A stretch of 52,652 nucleotides of DNA from a bacterium (GTDB lineage Bacteria; Bdellovibrionota_G; JALEGL01): NCBI GenBank assembly GCA_022763185.1, contig JALEGL010000010.1, positions 1-52,652 of the forward strand. The letters run 5' to 3'. Position 1 is the stretch's first letter. Each line of letters starts with the position of its first letter. Below the pieces are notes generated by a model. The model made no database searches. It was given only the letters and a program-made list of their open reading frames with translations, and had not been told where the DNA came from. Of the stretch, positions 43,268-52,513 are shown piece after piece. The position numbers were made by a program, and so were the translations under genes.

Positions 43268-45934
43268 CTATAGTTTATTGAACTGACGAATCTTTACACA
43301 AGTTTCATAAGATTCATGCATAATCAACAAGTTCTTTTTGACAATGGGCAAAAAGCTTTTTTGATTCTTTTTAATAAACTTACCCAATCGCTCAACGGAG
43401 GCTGAGTCACAGCTCACTGGAGCTAAGCCAATGGTGAAACGAGTCAATAACTCCAAGTCACCCTCTTTATTCTTTTCTAGAATAGCCTCAAACAAACGAT
43501 CATAAAAATCTGGCTTGAATTGCTCTTGATCATTCGGGAGCAAATTCCCAATGACCACTGCTTTTTTGGCTAGGGAATCCAGCTCATTGTTCATGAGTGT
43601 GTTGTACCATTCATTTTTAGAAGATGCGTCTGGATATATCACTTTACACGCTATGGCTGATTTAACCCCACCCGATGATTTATCTTTTTCTTGTTCAGCT
43701 TTAAGCAGATCTTTGGCTTTAGGGTGAGCTAAACTATTAAGCGTCTTAATGGCTCCCCATCGCTTATCTTGATCTATAATGAGGCCTTTAATTTTTGTTT
43801 GGCCGTTAAGTAAAGACAAAAGTTGTTCTTGAGCCTGTTGGCTTTCTAAACTGTTGACATATGCGCCATACCACAGCGACTGAAAATCACTTTCGGCTTT
43901 GGCTGCATTAAGCTTTTTCCAAAAGAAATCTTCATATTTTTTTTGTAAGACTGTGTGTTTATCTTTTTGATTTTTCACATAATATAAGACTGCGTGATGA
44001 CTTCCTCTCCTACCAATGATGGTATTGGTGATTTGACCAGCAACATCAACATTGTCTTCTTGATCTAAATGCGCATCCACAATAGACAAATAAGCATCTA
44101 CACTTAATTTTTGATCTTGAACCATGTCCCATAGGCTGCGCCAAATCATAGAGCGATGGTGCGCTGATTCAAACAGGTTTAAGTTTTCTTTTAAAAACTG
44201 TACAGACGCTTCATCAAAAACCACTTTTACAAAGTCATGATCGGCTTCATTGACAAAAACAAAAGCTGGACAATCTTTACCTTCAAACTGATTCAGTACA
44301 GTTTTTTCAGCTTCATACTGGGCAACGGTTTTAGCATAAGCTTTGAGTTGGCCGTCTTCAAGTTTATACAACACAACATTTACCTTATGTGCACGCATGA
44401 CTGCATCTCCAGAAGCAACGCCTTGAATAAGCTCAAAATGTTTTATTTTCTCTCCAGCTTTGCACCCATCTAAATCGGCCTTAATTGTATTTAAACCTTT
44501 GTTTCTCAACCAGTCTCCTACCCATTCTTGCAAGGGTTTTTGTGCACCCTTTTCCAAAGAGCCAACAAAGTCACTCAATTGGGTGTTTTTATAAGCATAG
44601 GTTTTAAAGTAATGGCGCATGCCTTTTTTAAATTCATCTGCCCCAACATAATAGGCCAACTGCTTTAAAGACGATGCCCCTTTGCCGTAGGTGATGCCAT
44701 CAAAGTTAGCAAAAGCTTGGTCGGTACTTTCAATTGTGGCTTCAATAGGATGGGTGGTCACTCTCTGATCTTCTGTATAGGCCCACACTTTTATATCAGC
44801 ATAAAAGTTATGCCATGCTTCTTTAAATTGTGTGTTTTCAGCTATGGCCAAGTAAGACATGTAAGTGGCAAAACTTTCATTGAGCCACAAGTCATTCCAC
44901 CACTGCATGGTCACCAAATTACCAAACCACATGTGCGCCATTTCGTGCAAAATCACTTCAGCAATATTCATTTCATTAGAGCGCGTGTATTTACCTTTTT
45001 TGATGTAACGCTCAGAAAAAGTAATGGCCGCTGTATTTTCCATGGCTCCAGCATTAAAGTCTGGAACAATCACCTGGTCATACTTGCCAAAAGGATAATC
45101 ATAATCAAAGTAAGCATTGAAAAATTCAAAACCTTTTTTTGTGATATCAAACCAAAACTCTTGATTGACATATTTGGCCAAAGATTTACGGGCATAAAGC
45201 TTTAAAGTCATACCATTATGCTCTGATGTCCAGGACGTATAGTCGCCAGCATGCAGTGAAAAAATATAGGTGCTAAAGCGTTTGGTTTTAGGAAAATGCC
45301 AGTGTTTTAAATCGCCTTCGGTTTTAACATCAGACTCTTTTGCAGCAGAAATCACCTGCCAATTTTTTGGGGCCGTTACCTTCATTTCATAGCTGGCTTT
45401 TAAATCGGGTTGATCAAAGCAGGGAAACATTCTGTTGGCATCAAAAGGCTCAAAATTGCTATAAATATAGCTGGTGTTATCTTCAGTATCTTCAAAACGA
45501 TAAAGGCCAGCTCCATCATTGCTGTAAGCATGTTCAAAGGCTATTTCCAAAGTGTTTTTGCCTTCCTTAAGTTGTGTTGGATCAATGCTTAAAAAATTGC
45601 CGTTATAATTGGCTTGATAGCCTTCATCATTAACCTTGAGTGATTTCACTGTCCCACCAATAAAGTCTACGGTTAAGGGTTGGCTCTGGGCTTTGTAATC
45701 AAAGTGAATGATTGAAACGCCACTGAACTTTTCTTCTCCGTGACTTAAATCAAATGATAAGTTGTAGGATACATTCGCAATATGCTTAGACCTAAATTCA
45801 GCATAGCTTTGACTTAAATTAGGTTTGTTTTCTCGATTCATCAAAGTATCTTTCCTTTTTATGTGTTTAGAACAGGCCAAATTTAACATTGTCAATGACA
45901 CAAAAAGCGCTAGGCCAAAAAAATTTTTTCTCAT
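43268..45934 (-). CDS. M1-family aminopeptidase, predicted lipoprotein (PepN-like)
   Basis: This is an 888-residue zinc aminopeptidase. The N-terminus has a lipobox (SLTMLNLAC, Cys21), so this form is exported and lipid-anchored rather than cytoplasmic. The M1 signature is complete: GAMEN at 296-300, HEMAH at 330-334 and the zinc Glu353 in LWLNESFATYMSYL. The N-terminal beta domain (HIANVSYNLSFDLSHGEEKF) and long helical C-terminal domain are present, and length is as in E. coli PepN. It probably trims peptides in the periplasm or at the cell surface, useful for a bacterium that lives on protein. Confidence 0.92.
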   Translation of the reverse strand: MRKNFFGLALFVSLTMLNLACSKHIKRKDTLMNRENKPNLSQSYAEFRSKHIANVSYNLSFDLSHGEEKFSGVSIIHFDYKAQSQPLTVDFIGGTVKSLKVNDEGYQANYNGNFLSIDPTQLKEGKNTLEIAFEHAYSNDGAGLYRFEDTEDNTSYIYSNFEPFDANRMFPCFDQPDLKASYEMKVTAPKNWQVISAAKESDVKTEGDLKHWHFPKTKRFSTYIFSLHAGDYTSWTSEHNGMTLKLYARKSLAKYVNQEFWFDITKKGFEFFNAYFDYDYPFGKYDQVIVPDFNAGAMENTAAITFSERYIKKGKYTRSNEMNIAEVILHEMAHMWFGNLVTMQWWNDLWLNESFATYMSYLAIAENTQFKEAWHNFYADIKVWAYTEDQRVTTHPIEATIESTDQAFANFDGITYGKGASSLKQLAYYVGADEFKKGMRHYFKTYAYKNTQLSDFVGSLEKGAQKPLQEWVGDWLRNKGLNTIKADLDGCKAGEKIKHFELIQGVASGDAVMRAHKVNVVLYKLEDGQLKAYAKTVAQYEAEKTVLNQFEGKDCPAFVFVNEADHDFVKVVFDEASVQFLKENLNLFESAHHRSMIWRSLWDMVQDQKLSVDAYLSIVDAHLDQEDNVDVAGQITNTIIGRRGSHHAVLYYVKNQKDKHTVLQKKYEDFFWKKLNAAKAESDFQSLWYGAYVNSLESQQAQEQLLSLLNGQTKIKGLIIDQDKRWGAIKTLNSLAHPKAKDLLKAEQEKDKSSGGVKSAIACKVIYPDASSKNEWYNTLMNNELDSLAKKAVVIGNLLPNDQEQFKPDFYDRLFEAILEKNKEGDLELLTRFTIGLAPVSCDSASVERLGKFIKKNQKSFLPIVKKNLLIMHESYETCVKIRQFNKL

Positions 45935-46040
45935 ATTTCAGGATTTATGCATGAACACTGCAAATTGCAAATTATTCATATGCTATTGGCATAAAAAGTG
46001 AATAAAACCACATTAAAAACAATATAAATACAAACACATC

Positions 46041-46673
46041 ATGAGGTTTTTTATGCTCAGCCACTACATTCAACAAGGATTTAAGTATTACTTAACATGG
46101 TTCAAACACATCGTTAGTTTTTTTGTCCATTATCAGAACAACTTTGCTGTTCAGTTTTCGCACAGATCACATGCAGATAATGCAAGTTTATACATTTTGA
46201 CGAGCACTCTATTTTTAATTGCTCAACTGACACACAGTGCTTATTGGCCACTTAGCTTTGTTTTATTGTCAAGCATTGCTTTTGCTATTTATTTGCCTGT
46301 TTTTTTGGTAATTACTGCCTTGATCAGCCAAGCCATAATCAATTACTTTAAGCTTGAACCTAAGTTAGATTTAACTTTAACATGGCAATCTTGGCTTAAC
46401 TTTTATCTTTTTTGGTTACCTCTATTGGGACTGAATATATTCCTATCGCAAATACATTTTTTACTCAGTCCCTGTTTCATATTGGTATTTTTATTCGTCT
46501 TGTACAGACTATTTTTACATGTGCTGGGAATCAATCAACATCTGTCACGTAAAATCATCTTCTATGCCGGGATAGTCCCTTTAGGCTTGATTTTACTCAA
46601 TCTACTGCTTAAACATTGGCTTTTTATGAGTCGTTATCAATCTATCAATACTCTGCTCAATACAATGTATTGA
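46041..46673 (+). CDS. Multi-pass membrane protein, unknown (possibly Yip1-like)
   Basis: This is a 210-residue protein. A soluble N-terminal part of about 50 residues is followed by five hydrophobic segments (about 50-70, 73-97, 110-130, 136-160, 170-192). The layout resembles Yip1-type membrane proteins but no motif is decisive. A second ATG at 46053 is an alternative start. It is divergent from the M1 aminopeptidase and upstream of two tRNA genes. Confidence 0.6.
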   Translation: MRFFMLSHYIQQGFKYYLTWFKHIVSFFVHYQNNFAVQFSHRSHADNASLYILTSTLFLIAQLTHSAYWPLSFVLLSSIAFAIYLPVFLVITALISQAIINYFKLEPKLDLTLTWQSWLNFYLFWLPLLGLNIFLSQIHFLLSPCFILVFLFVLYRLFLHVLGINQHLSRKIIFYAGIVPLGLILLNLLLKHWLFMSRYQSINTLLNTMY

Positions 46674-46717
46674 TGCTTGCGTCAGTTTAATTTTTCAAGA
46701 TAATTCTACAAATAGGA

Positions 46718-46746
46718 TTTACTTTTGAGTAAAATTGACCTATACA
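46718..46746 (+). promoter_or_regulatory. Sigma70-like promoter for the tRNA pair
   Basis: TTTACT (46718-46723) and TATACA (46741-46746) are separated by exactly 17 bases, close to the TTGACA/TATAAT consensus. They lie 10 bases before the 5' end of tRNA-Arg, the expected distance for a tRNA transcript start. Confidence 0.55.
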
Positions 46747-46756
46747 AGTGAATCTT

Positions 46757-46833
46757 GCGCCTGTAGCTCAGCTGGATAGAGCAACGGCCTTCTAAGCCGT
46801 AGGTCAGAGGTTCGAATCCTCTCAGGCGTGCCA
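46757..46833 (+). tRNA. tRNA-Arg (anticodon TCT)
   Basis: This is a 77-nt tRNA starting GCGCCTGTAGCTCAGCTGGA. The anticodon stem ACGGC/GCCGT encloses CTTCTAA, giving anticodon TCT (reads AGA/AGG). The T arm has GGTTCGAATCC, and the acceptor CAGGCGT-G-CCA has an encoded CCA. It is followed by tRNA-His after 47 bases. Confidence 0.97.
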
Positions 46834-46880
46834 TTTTCATGGACAAATGCCACAGTCTATGAAAAGAAAAACCCTAAGAT

Positions 46881-46957
46881 GGTGGGTATAGCTCAGTTGG
46901 TAGAGCGCTAGGTTGTGGTCCTGGATGTCGCGGGTTCGAGTCCCGTTACTCACCCCA
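46881..46957 (+). tRNA. tRNA-His (anticodon GTG)
   Basis: This is a 77-nt tRNA starting GGTGGGTATAGCTCAGTTGG, including the extra 5' G (G-1) typical of tRNA-His. The anticodon loop TTGTGGT gives GTG. The T arm has GGGTTCGAGTCCC, and CCCA is at the end. It is probably co-transcribed with tRNA-Arg. Confidence 0.97.
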
Positions 46958-47158
46958 TATCTTTCAACTTCAAAATTCATTTATTTTTCTCCCCCACATA
47001 ACCAGATACGTTTATTTGTTATCTTTTTAGGATAATTTTTCATTTGAATAAGATGGTGTTAATCTTTCAATTCAGTAAAGTTTTTGATGAAGTAACTTAA
47101 AGTTAGATTATCTTCTTATCAAATATACATTTAATTTTAAATCAGAGAGGTTCATGCC

Positions 47159-47716
47159 ATGCGTTTAAAACTGTTTCTTTTAACCATTTTAAGCTTACTT
47201 ATTCTTCAATGCAGTGGGGATAATGTTGAAGAAGAACCCTTACTCAACGCATGTTCAAATAATCCCTGCAGTACAGTGGATACGGCAGCACAATGTTCAT
47301 TAACTGATACACCCTTAGGTTACAGTTGTGAATGTTCCACTGGATTTTTAGATACAGGAACCACTTGTAACGCTTGTGCCTTCAACGATGGTCAAACTAC
47401 CGTTGACAGCACTTCTGGAAACACTCTTTTTTATGTCTCAGGCAGCTGGGGAGTTAGACAAGAAGACTCTTACATCTATGATGATACCAACAGTACCGCT
47501 TATATTGTTGTGAACGTGCCTGAGCCAGGCGAGTGTGATAATAACCTCTGTGACTACCTAAGCTCTATTTACGCTTGCAATCAAAGTACCGGCGTTAAAG
47601 GTGCTTATCAAAGCGCAAGTGGCTTAGCAGGGCATAGCATTATTTTCTTTGATAGCTTTTCTGATTTACAAAATTACAGAGACCTTAGCCAACCTTTATG
47701 CGAAAGCGGTAACTAA
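47159..47716 (+). CDS. Lipoprotein with EGF-like Cys-rich domain
   Basis: This is a 185-residue protein. The signal peptide ends in a lipobox LLILQC (Cys18). Residues 30-73 contain an EGF-like pattern: CSNNPC, AQCSL, YSCECSTGF, TTCNAC. The rest (about 75-185) has four more Cys (GECDNNLCDY, YACNQ, PLCESG) in an aromatic and Ser/Gly-rich domain. EGF-like modules in bacterial lipoproteins are found mainly in predatory or gliding groups; the function here is unknown. AGAGAGG precedes the ATG. It stands alone. Confidence 0.75.
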   Translation: MRLKLFLLTILSLLILQCSGDNVEEEPLLNACSNNPCSTVDTAAQCSLTDTPLGYSCECSTGFLDTGTTCNACAFNDGQTTVDSTSGNTLFYVSGSWGVRQEDSYIYDDTNSTAYIVVNVPEPGECDNNLCDYLSSIYACNQSTGVKGAYQSASGLAGHSIIFFDSFSDLQNYRDLSQPLCESGN

Positions 47717-47835
47717 CTTGTTGTGACAGGTTTTAATATTCTAAGCTTTTTAAATATAGCCTGAGTAACTAGGCCTGTTCACAGATACTCAGGTAAATTT
47801 GACAATCCCATCTCAACTTGGGCATATAGACACAG

Positions 47836-48081
47836 ATGTTAGATTGGATTCAGTACCAAAACATACAGTGCCCCTACTGTGCTGAGTATTTTGAAATTGA
47901 AATTGATACCAGTGCCGGTGCGGATGTCTATGAACTCAATGCAGGCAGCGCAGCAGACACTCTACAAGACCATCAGTACATAGAAGACTGTTACGTGTGT
48001 TGCAGACCCATTAAAATCATGATTGCTCAAGACCCAGAGTCTGGCCAAGTATCCACTAAGGTTAAACGCCTAGACGAGTAA
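47836..48081 (+). CDS. CPXCG-motif cysteine-rich small protein
   Basis: This is an 81-residue protein with two Cys pairs: QCPYCAEYFEIEIDTSAG and EDCYVCCRPIKIMIAQDPES. This is the pattern of the CPXCG-motif family, in which the pairs probably form a zinc ribbon; here the usual CPYCGE is CPYCAE. Function unknown in the family as far as I know. It is followed by a REP-like repeat at 48095. Confidence 0.85.
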   Translation: MLDWIQYQNIQCPYCAEYFEIEIDTSAGADVYELNAGSAADTLQDHQYIEDCYVCCRPIKIMIAQDPESGQVSTKVKRLDE

Positions 48082-48094
48082 AAGCTAAGTTTGT

Positions 48095-48172
48095 TTAAGT
48101 GCCAGGCGTGTTATTTGGATGCACGCCTTCAATATTACGCGCTGCATCCGAAAAAGATGCCTGGCACCTTAA
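48095..48172. repeat. REP-like palindrome (TGCCAGGC / GCCTGGCA)
   Basis: TTTAAGTGCCAGGC (48095 on) and GCCTGGCACCTTAA (to 48172) are near-perfect inverted repeats. Inside, GGCGTG/CACGCC and GGATGCA/TGCATCC add further pairing, so the whole can fold into a branched structure. AAGGTGCCAGGC-type palindromes are seen near REP-associated transposases in other genomes (from memory). It lies between convergent genes and may also act as a terminator. Confidence 0.7.
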
Positions 48173-48176
48173 CTTA

Positions 48177-49364
48177 TTAAAGACTTAACAAGGCATCTGC
48201 CATGGTCACGTCAAAGCACTGCACTTGATCAAAACCAAAAGCAAGCATATGGCCATAAATCAAATACATGTTACTGACGTTGCCCTCAGCATAATCTTTA
48301 TTCTCATTGTAATCCACCATGGCATCCAGACCTTGATTCATTAATTCTGGAGTTAAGCTATTATCTTGCGAGAGCCCTAGGCTGTTCAAACGGTAGTAAC
48401 CTCCGTATTTTAAAACCGAACCTACACCAATAACCGTTGTTATTGGGTTTTGTTCAATCCAGCTCAATGCATTGATGCCCTGGTAAGATATGTCTTCTGC
48501 TGCTTTCTTAGACAATTCAATCACACGCTCTTTTTCACCCTCAATTGATCCAATGGGGTTAGGATTACCAGGTTGTGATTTACCATTATCAAAAGAGTGT
48601 TCCCAACCCTCTGGCTTTTGCTCAACAACTTGACGTCTAAAGTCCACTGAAGCCACGTTGCCTAAACCAATGACCTGGACCTCACCCTGATGATTGGCTG
48701 CAATCAACTGTGTGCTGGCTCCGCCAATATCCCACACCAAAGTGTTTTTTGGATCTTCAACGCCTTTAGCTACAAGAGCAGAAATAAAACCAAGCGCGGC
48801 TTCTTGTTCTTGACTGATGATGCTTACTTCATCAAAGCCAAGATTTTTTATTTGTTTAACAGCGCGTTTGGCTGCTTTTGGTGCATTTTTTTCAAAGGTT
48901 CTAAACGCTGATGTTGCCACAGCCACATATTTATCCTCATAGGCAATGCCAGGGTTTTTCATTTGATAGGCGTGTTTTTCAAGCTTAGCATACTGCAAAA
49001 ATATTTTTATTGCATTAAGACCTTTGTTTAAAGTTTTTGCATCAATCATTCCATCGGGGATGTCGTCAGAGTTTAAGTCTTGCTCTAAGGCTTCAGCATA
49101 ATCAACTTTAATGCTGTCAGAATAATTTGTACCATCAAACTGCGCTTCTAAATCAACTTTTTCAATGCTGCTGTAAACTTTGATGTCTTGCCCTGCTACA
49201 GAAAGGTTAAAGGCATCACTTTGACAAACATTACGACGACCAATTGACATTTTTGTAGAACCTGAACCAATATCCAAAGCCACAATTCGCTCAAAGCAGC
49301 GATCTTTAGCCCAACTTAATGTTAATGAACACGCAATTAAAATTAAAAAATATTTTCTAAGCAC
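48177..49364 (-). CDS. Ppx/GppA-like phosphatase with predicted signal sequence
   Basis: This is a 395-residue protein. The actin-like ATPase-fold features of exopolyphosphatase/GppA proteins are present: IVALDIGSGSTKMSIG (phosphate 1), VAVATSAFRTFEKN, IISQEQEAALGFI and LVWDIGGASTQLI (phosphate 2). Unusually, it starts MLRKYFLILIACSLTLSWAK, a signal peptide or lipoprotein signal (LIAC fits a lipobox). Ppx/GppA proteins are normally cytoplasmic and act on polyphosphate or pppGpp. The start GTG at 49364 has AAGGAGGG before it, which supports the signal-containing start. The substrate in the periplasm is unknown. Confidence 0.8.
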   Translation of the reverse strand: MLRKYFLILIACSLTLSWAKDRCFERIVALDIGSGSTKMSIGRRNVCQSDAFNLSVAGQDIKVYSSIEKVDLEAQFDGTNYSDSIKVDYAEALEQDLNSDDIPDGMIDAKTLNKGLNAIKIFLQYAKLEKHAYQMKNPGIAYEDKYVAVATSAFRTFEKNAPKAAKRAVKQIKNLGFDEVSIISQEQEAALGFISALVAKGVEDPKNTLVWDIGGASTQLIAANHQGEVQVIGLGNVASVDFRRQVVEQKPEGWEHSFDNGKSQPGNPNPIGSIEGEKERVIELSKKAAEDISYQGINALSWIEQNPITTVIGVGSVLKYGGYYRLNSLGLSQDNSLTPELMNQGLDAMVDYNENKDYAEGNVSNMYLIYGHMLAFGFDQVQCFDVTMADALLSL

Positions 49365-49622
49365 AGCCCCTCCTTAAAAGACAATTACACTTTAATATAA
49401 CGCGACGCATATGTTGTTAATAACAATCTGTCAAATGTTTTTAAGAATTATTGCCTAAAGGTTACGGCTCTTCAATGACTGGCATCTGTAAGAGAAGGAA
49501 CCATTGATTTATTTTCATTCTTTGGAGTCTAGAGAGATTAACATTCCAAGCCTCAGAACTGTTGTTTCAAAAATTCATGAAACAAAGCACAAGCTATGCC
49601 TCATATAAACATGGAAGATAAG

Positions 49623-50963
49623 TTAGGTCTTAGGCTTGCTTTTTTTATTAACTGGCTTCTTTGAAGACGAAGTTTTTTTTACCGTGCCTTTGCGTTTAAA
49701 AGGTTTCTTTTTCCAGCGGCCTCTGCTTTTACTGGCATCAATCTTGGCTTTGGCTTTACCGGGCTTGACCACCGCTGCATTTTGCGCCAGATCAGAGTGA
49801 AAAGGCTGCTCTTTGACTACTGCAATGCTTTGTTGGGTTTTCTTTTCTATATTTTTTAAATAAGACTTTTCATCTGCGGTGACCAAAGAAATGGCCTTGC
49901 CCTTTTTACCGGCTCTGGCTGTTCTGCCAATGCGGTGCACATAGCTTTCAGCTTCATTGGGTAAGTCATAGTTGATGACATGCGTAACATCATCAATATC
50001 AATGCCTCTGGCCGCAATGTCCGTGGCCACCAAGACCCTCACTTTATTGTTTGAAAAATCCTTGATGGCTTTTTGCCGAGCCGCTTGCGATTTATTGCCG
50101 TGGATGGCGGCGGCAGATATTTTATTTTTGTGCAAACGCTCCACCACTTTGTTGGCCAAGTGTTTCATGCCCACAAAAATCAAAATCTTTTTAAATGACT
50201 TGTCTTTAAACAAATGCAAGAGCAGCCCTACTTTTTCTTTTTTCTCAACAAACATCACCGTTTGCTCAATGGACTCAACGGTCGTGGACTCCGGAGTGAC
50301 TTCAATTTTTTTGGGATTGACCAAGATTTTTTGCGCCAGAGCATTGATTTCTTTGGGCATGGTGGCAGAAAAAAAGACATTGCGTCTTTGCTTGGGCAGC
50401 ATTGGAATGATTTTTTTAATGTCCCTAATAAAGCCCATATCCAGCATACGGTCCGCTTCATCCAAAACAAACACAGAGAGTTTCTGCAAAGAAAGATGCT
50501 TTTGCTCAATCAAATCCAAAAGCCTGCCCGGTGTAGCCACCAAGACATCCACACCGCTTTTTAAGGCTTTGACTTGCCGTGTTTGATTGACGCCACCAAA
50601 GATCACGGCATAGCTTTGCTTGAGGTACTTGCCATACTCCACAAGGTTATCATAGATCTGAATGGCCAACTCACGCGTGGGCGTTAAAATAAGCACATGC
50701 GTATGTTTTGGAATCAAGCCCAGGTTTTTTTGCTCCAGTTCATGCAAAATAGGAAGACAAAAAGAAGCGGTTTTGCCGGTGCCGGTTTGAGCAATGCCAA
50801 GCACATCATGCCCGGCCAAAAGCATGGGAATGGCCTGCTCCTGAATGGGTGTGGGTGTTACATAAGAAATATCATGCAAGGCTTTTAACAACTTTGCATT
50901 TAAAGGATAGTCAGCAAATACTTTGCCAGATTTAGTTTGAGTCACGCGCCCCTTAAAACACAT
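49623..50963 (-). CDS. DEAD-box RNA helicase (RhlE-like)
   Basis: This is a 446-residue protein with all core motifs: Q motif (TPTPIQEQAIP), A58-QTGTGKT (motif I), PTREL (Ia), GGVNQTRQ, TPGRLLDL (Ib), VLDEADRMLDMGF (II), FFSATMP (III), IFVGMK (IV), TDIAARGIDI (V) and HRIGRTARAGKKG (VI). The Lys-rich tail (about 395-446) probably binds RNA. It resembles RhlE, which acts in ribosome assembly and mRNA turnover. It is the last core gene before the KAP unit. An in-frame GTG a few codons down (VTQTKSG) could be the true start. Confidence 0.93.
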   Translation of the reverse strand: MCFKGRVTQTKSGKVFADYPLNAKLLKALHDISYVTPTPIQEQAIPMLLAGHDVLGIAQTGTGKTASFCLPILHELEQKNLGLIPKHTHVLILTPTRELAIQIYDNLVEYGKYLKQSYAVIFGGVNQTRQVKALKSGVDVLVATPGRLLDLIEQKHLSLQKLSVFVLDEADRMLDMGFIRDIKKIIPMLPKQRRNVFFSATMPKEINALAQKILVNPKKIEVTPESTTVESIEQTVMFVEKKEKVGLLLHLFKDKSFKKILIFVGMKHLANKVVERLHKNKISAAAIHGNKSQAARQKAIKDFSNNKVRVLVATDIAARGIDIDDVTHVINYDLPNEAESYVHRIGRTARAGKKGKAISLVTADEKSYLKNIEKKTQQSIAVVKEQPFHSDLAQNAAVVKPGKAKAKIDASKSRGRWKKKPFKRKGTVKKTSSSKKPVNKKSKPKT

Positions 50964-51027
50964 TCACGCCACATAAACTAGTTTAATTTGATTTAACGTT
51001 AGAATGAAAAAAATACTTTGTTTTTTT

Positions 51028-51054
51028 ATTCAGTCGACTGTCCCTGGGATTAAA
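51028..51054. repeat. CAGTCGACTG repeat, left copy before KAP gene
   Basis: ATTCAGTCGACTGTCCCTGG followed by GATTAAA has the same orientation as the copies at 4672-4740 (one difference in the CCCC block). The partner in opposite orientation is at 52558-52590. Confidence 0.85.
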
Positions 51055-51126
51055 AATTTTTTAATTTTTACCTTTATACTGATAAATCATAGCTTAATGC
51101 ATAACTAATGTATAGAACGTTATATT

Positions 51127-52470
51127 ATGAATGAAAAAATTGAAGGTTTGGTAGAAATACCTGAACATAAAAACATCATAAATAATTTAATACAATATTT
51201 TGAATATGAAAAACAATACTCACCTTTCATGATTACTGGTAGTTGGGGATGTGGTAAATCAACTTTTGTTAAAAGAATAGCTCAAGAAGTTAAAAATCAG
51301 CACAATGAAAAATATGATATTAGAATAATTGATTCATATAAATATGACCACACCGGAGAAGCTTTATTAGTTCTTCTTTCATATATTATTGATGAAAATT
51401 TTAGCAGTGAAGATGAAGTTGTAAATAATATTAAATCAATTTCGAAAATTATAGGTAAAGGAGCATTAAATGTTGGAGTTTCTTTACTTTCAAATGGTTT
51501 AATTGAACCTACAGATATTAAAAAGGCTATTGGAAACATTATTGATCTCAATGAAGAACAGTATATTAAAAAAAAATTGAATAAAATTAAAGGTCTTCAA
51601 GAAGATATTCAAAAGATTAAAGAGTTAATAACTAAAAATTATGAAAAAAGTAAAAAAAAGAAAATATTAGTTATAGATGAACTCGATCGATGTAAACCAC
51701 AATTTTCCATGGAAACAATCGAGATAGTAAAGCATATTTTTGATACTGAAGGTTGTTTTGTAATATTTGTAACAAATTATGATTATACAAAAAAAATAAT
51801 TACAAGCATGTATGGCCTTGATTCTTTCAGCGATGATTATCTTAAAAAGTTCTATAAATATAAGATTCAAATTACTGAATACTCTACACAAGCAGGCAAA
51901 TTTTTAAAATTAGGAACTAAAAGACTTCAAAATCTTTTAATCCAGAATCAAAAAATCAATACATCAAATATTTTTAATAAACAAAACACATATCTGGTAA
52001 AAATTTTTAATGATAAGTCCATAAGCTTTCGGGAAGCTGAGCAAATATACATAAAGATAGATATTATTTGTAAAAGATATTCAAAAGATCTAACCAATTG
52101 GAAAAATACTTTTATAGCAGTATTAGCTTCATATATAGACTATTTTTATCCTGATAAAGTCGATGCTATTATTCAATCAAAACTGACAACAGAACAGTTT
52201 CTAAATTTGATAAAATACAATATACCAGAAATTTTAAAGGATATTTTTGGCAAAAGTCTTAATGATGAAAAAAAACTCTCAAGTAAAAAACTTAAACCTT
52301 CTGACTTACTTATACTTGATTTACTTCGCGATTACGAAAAGACTTTATTATATCCTGAAGAGACTAAGTATGAAATTGATAGTTTTATTGATTATATTCG
52401 GGATTTTCCGCATTTTGATTGTTTAATAAATAAGTTAATAATTTATTTGAAATCTATTCATCTAAGTTAA
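51127..52470 (+). CDS. KAP family P-loop NTPase
   Basis: This is a 447-residue protein. Walker A is GSWGCGKST (38-46) and Walker B is ILVIDELDRCKP (180-191), the D-E-L-D-R-C form typical of KAP NTPases. The sequence before (VEIPEHKNIINNLIQYFEYE) and after (FVIFVTNYDYTKKIITSMYG; YLKKFYKYKIQI) also follows this family. A Lys-rich coil (about 145-178) fills the insert where some KAP proteins have membrane helices; none is clear here. KAP NTPases often occur in phage-defence and mobile-element contexts. The base composition is far more AT-rich than its neighbour's. It has no operon partner in the window and is bracketed by inverted REP-like copies. Confidence 0.85.
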   Translation: MNEKIEGLVEIPEHKNIINNLIQYFEYEKQYSPFMITGSWGCGKSTFVKRIAQEVKNQHNEKYDIRIIDSYKYDHTGEALLVLLSYIIDENFSSEDEVVNNIKSISKIIGKGALNVGVSLLSNGLIEPTDIKKAIGNIIDLNEEQYIKKKLNKIKGLQEDIQKIKELITKNYEKSKKKKILVIDELDRCKPQFSMETIEIVKHIFDTEGCFVIFVTNYDYTKKIITSMYGLDSFSDDYLKKFYKYKIQITEYSTQAGKFLKLGTKRLQNLLIQNQKINTSNIFNKQNTYLVKIFNDKSISFREAEQIYIKIDIICKRYSKDLTNWKNTFIAVLASYIDYFYPDKVDAIIQSKLTTEQFLNLIKYNIPEILKDIFGKSLNDEKKLSSKKLKPSDLLILDLLRDYEKTLLYPEETKYEIDSFIDYIRDFPHFDCLINKLIIYLKSIHLS

Positions 52471-52513
52471 GTAGAAATACTCATGGGCAATTAATGTAAC
52501 TGTACTCTACTTC

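Noticed and set aside
46757-46957. tRNA-Arg/tRNA-His pair as an integration site
   Set aside because: No partial tRNA copy or integrase is found nearby, and the downstream genes have ordinary composition.
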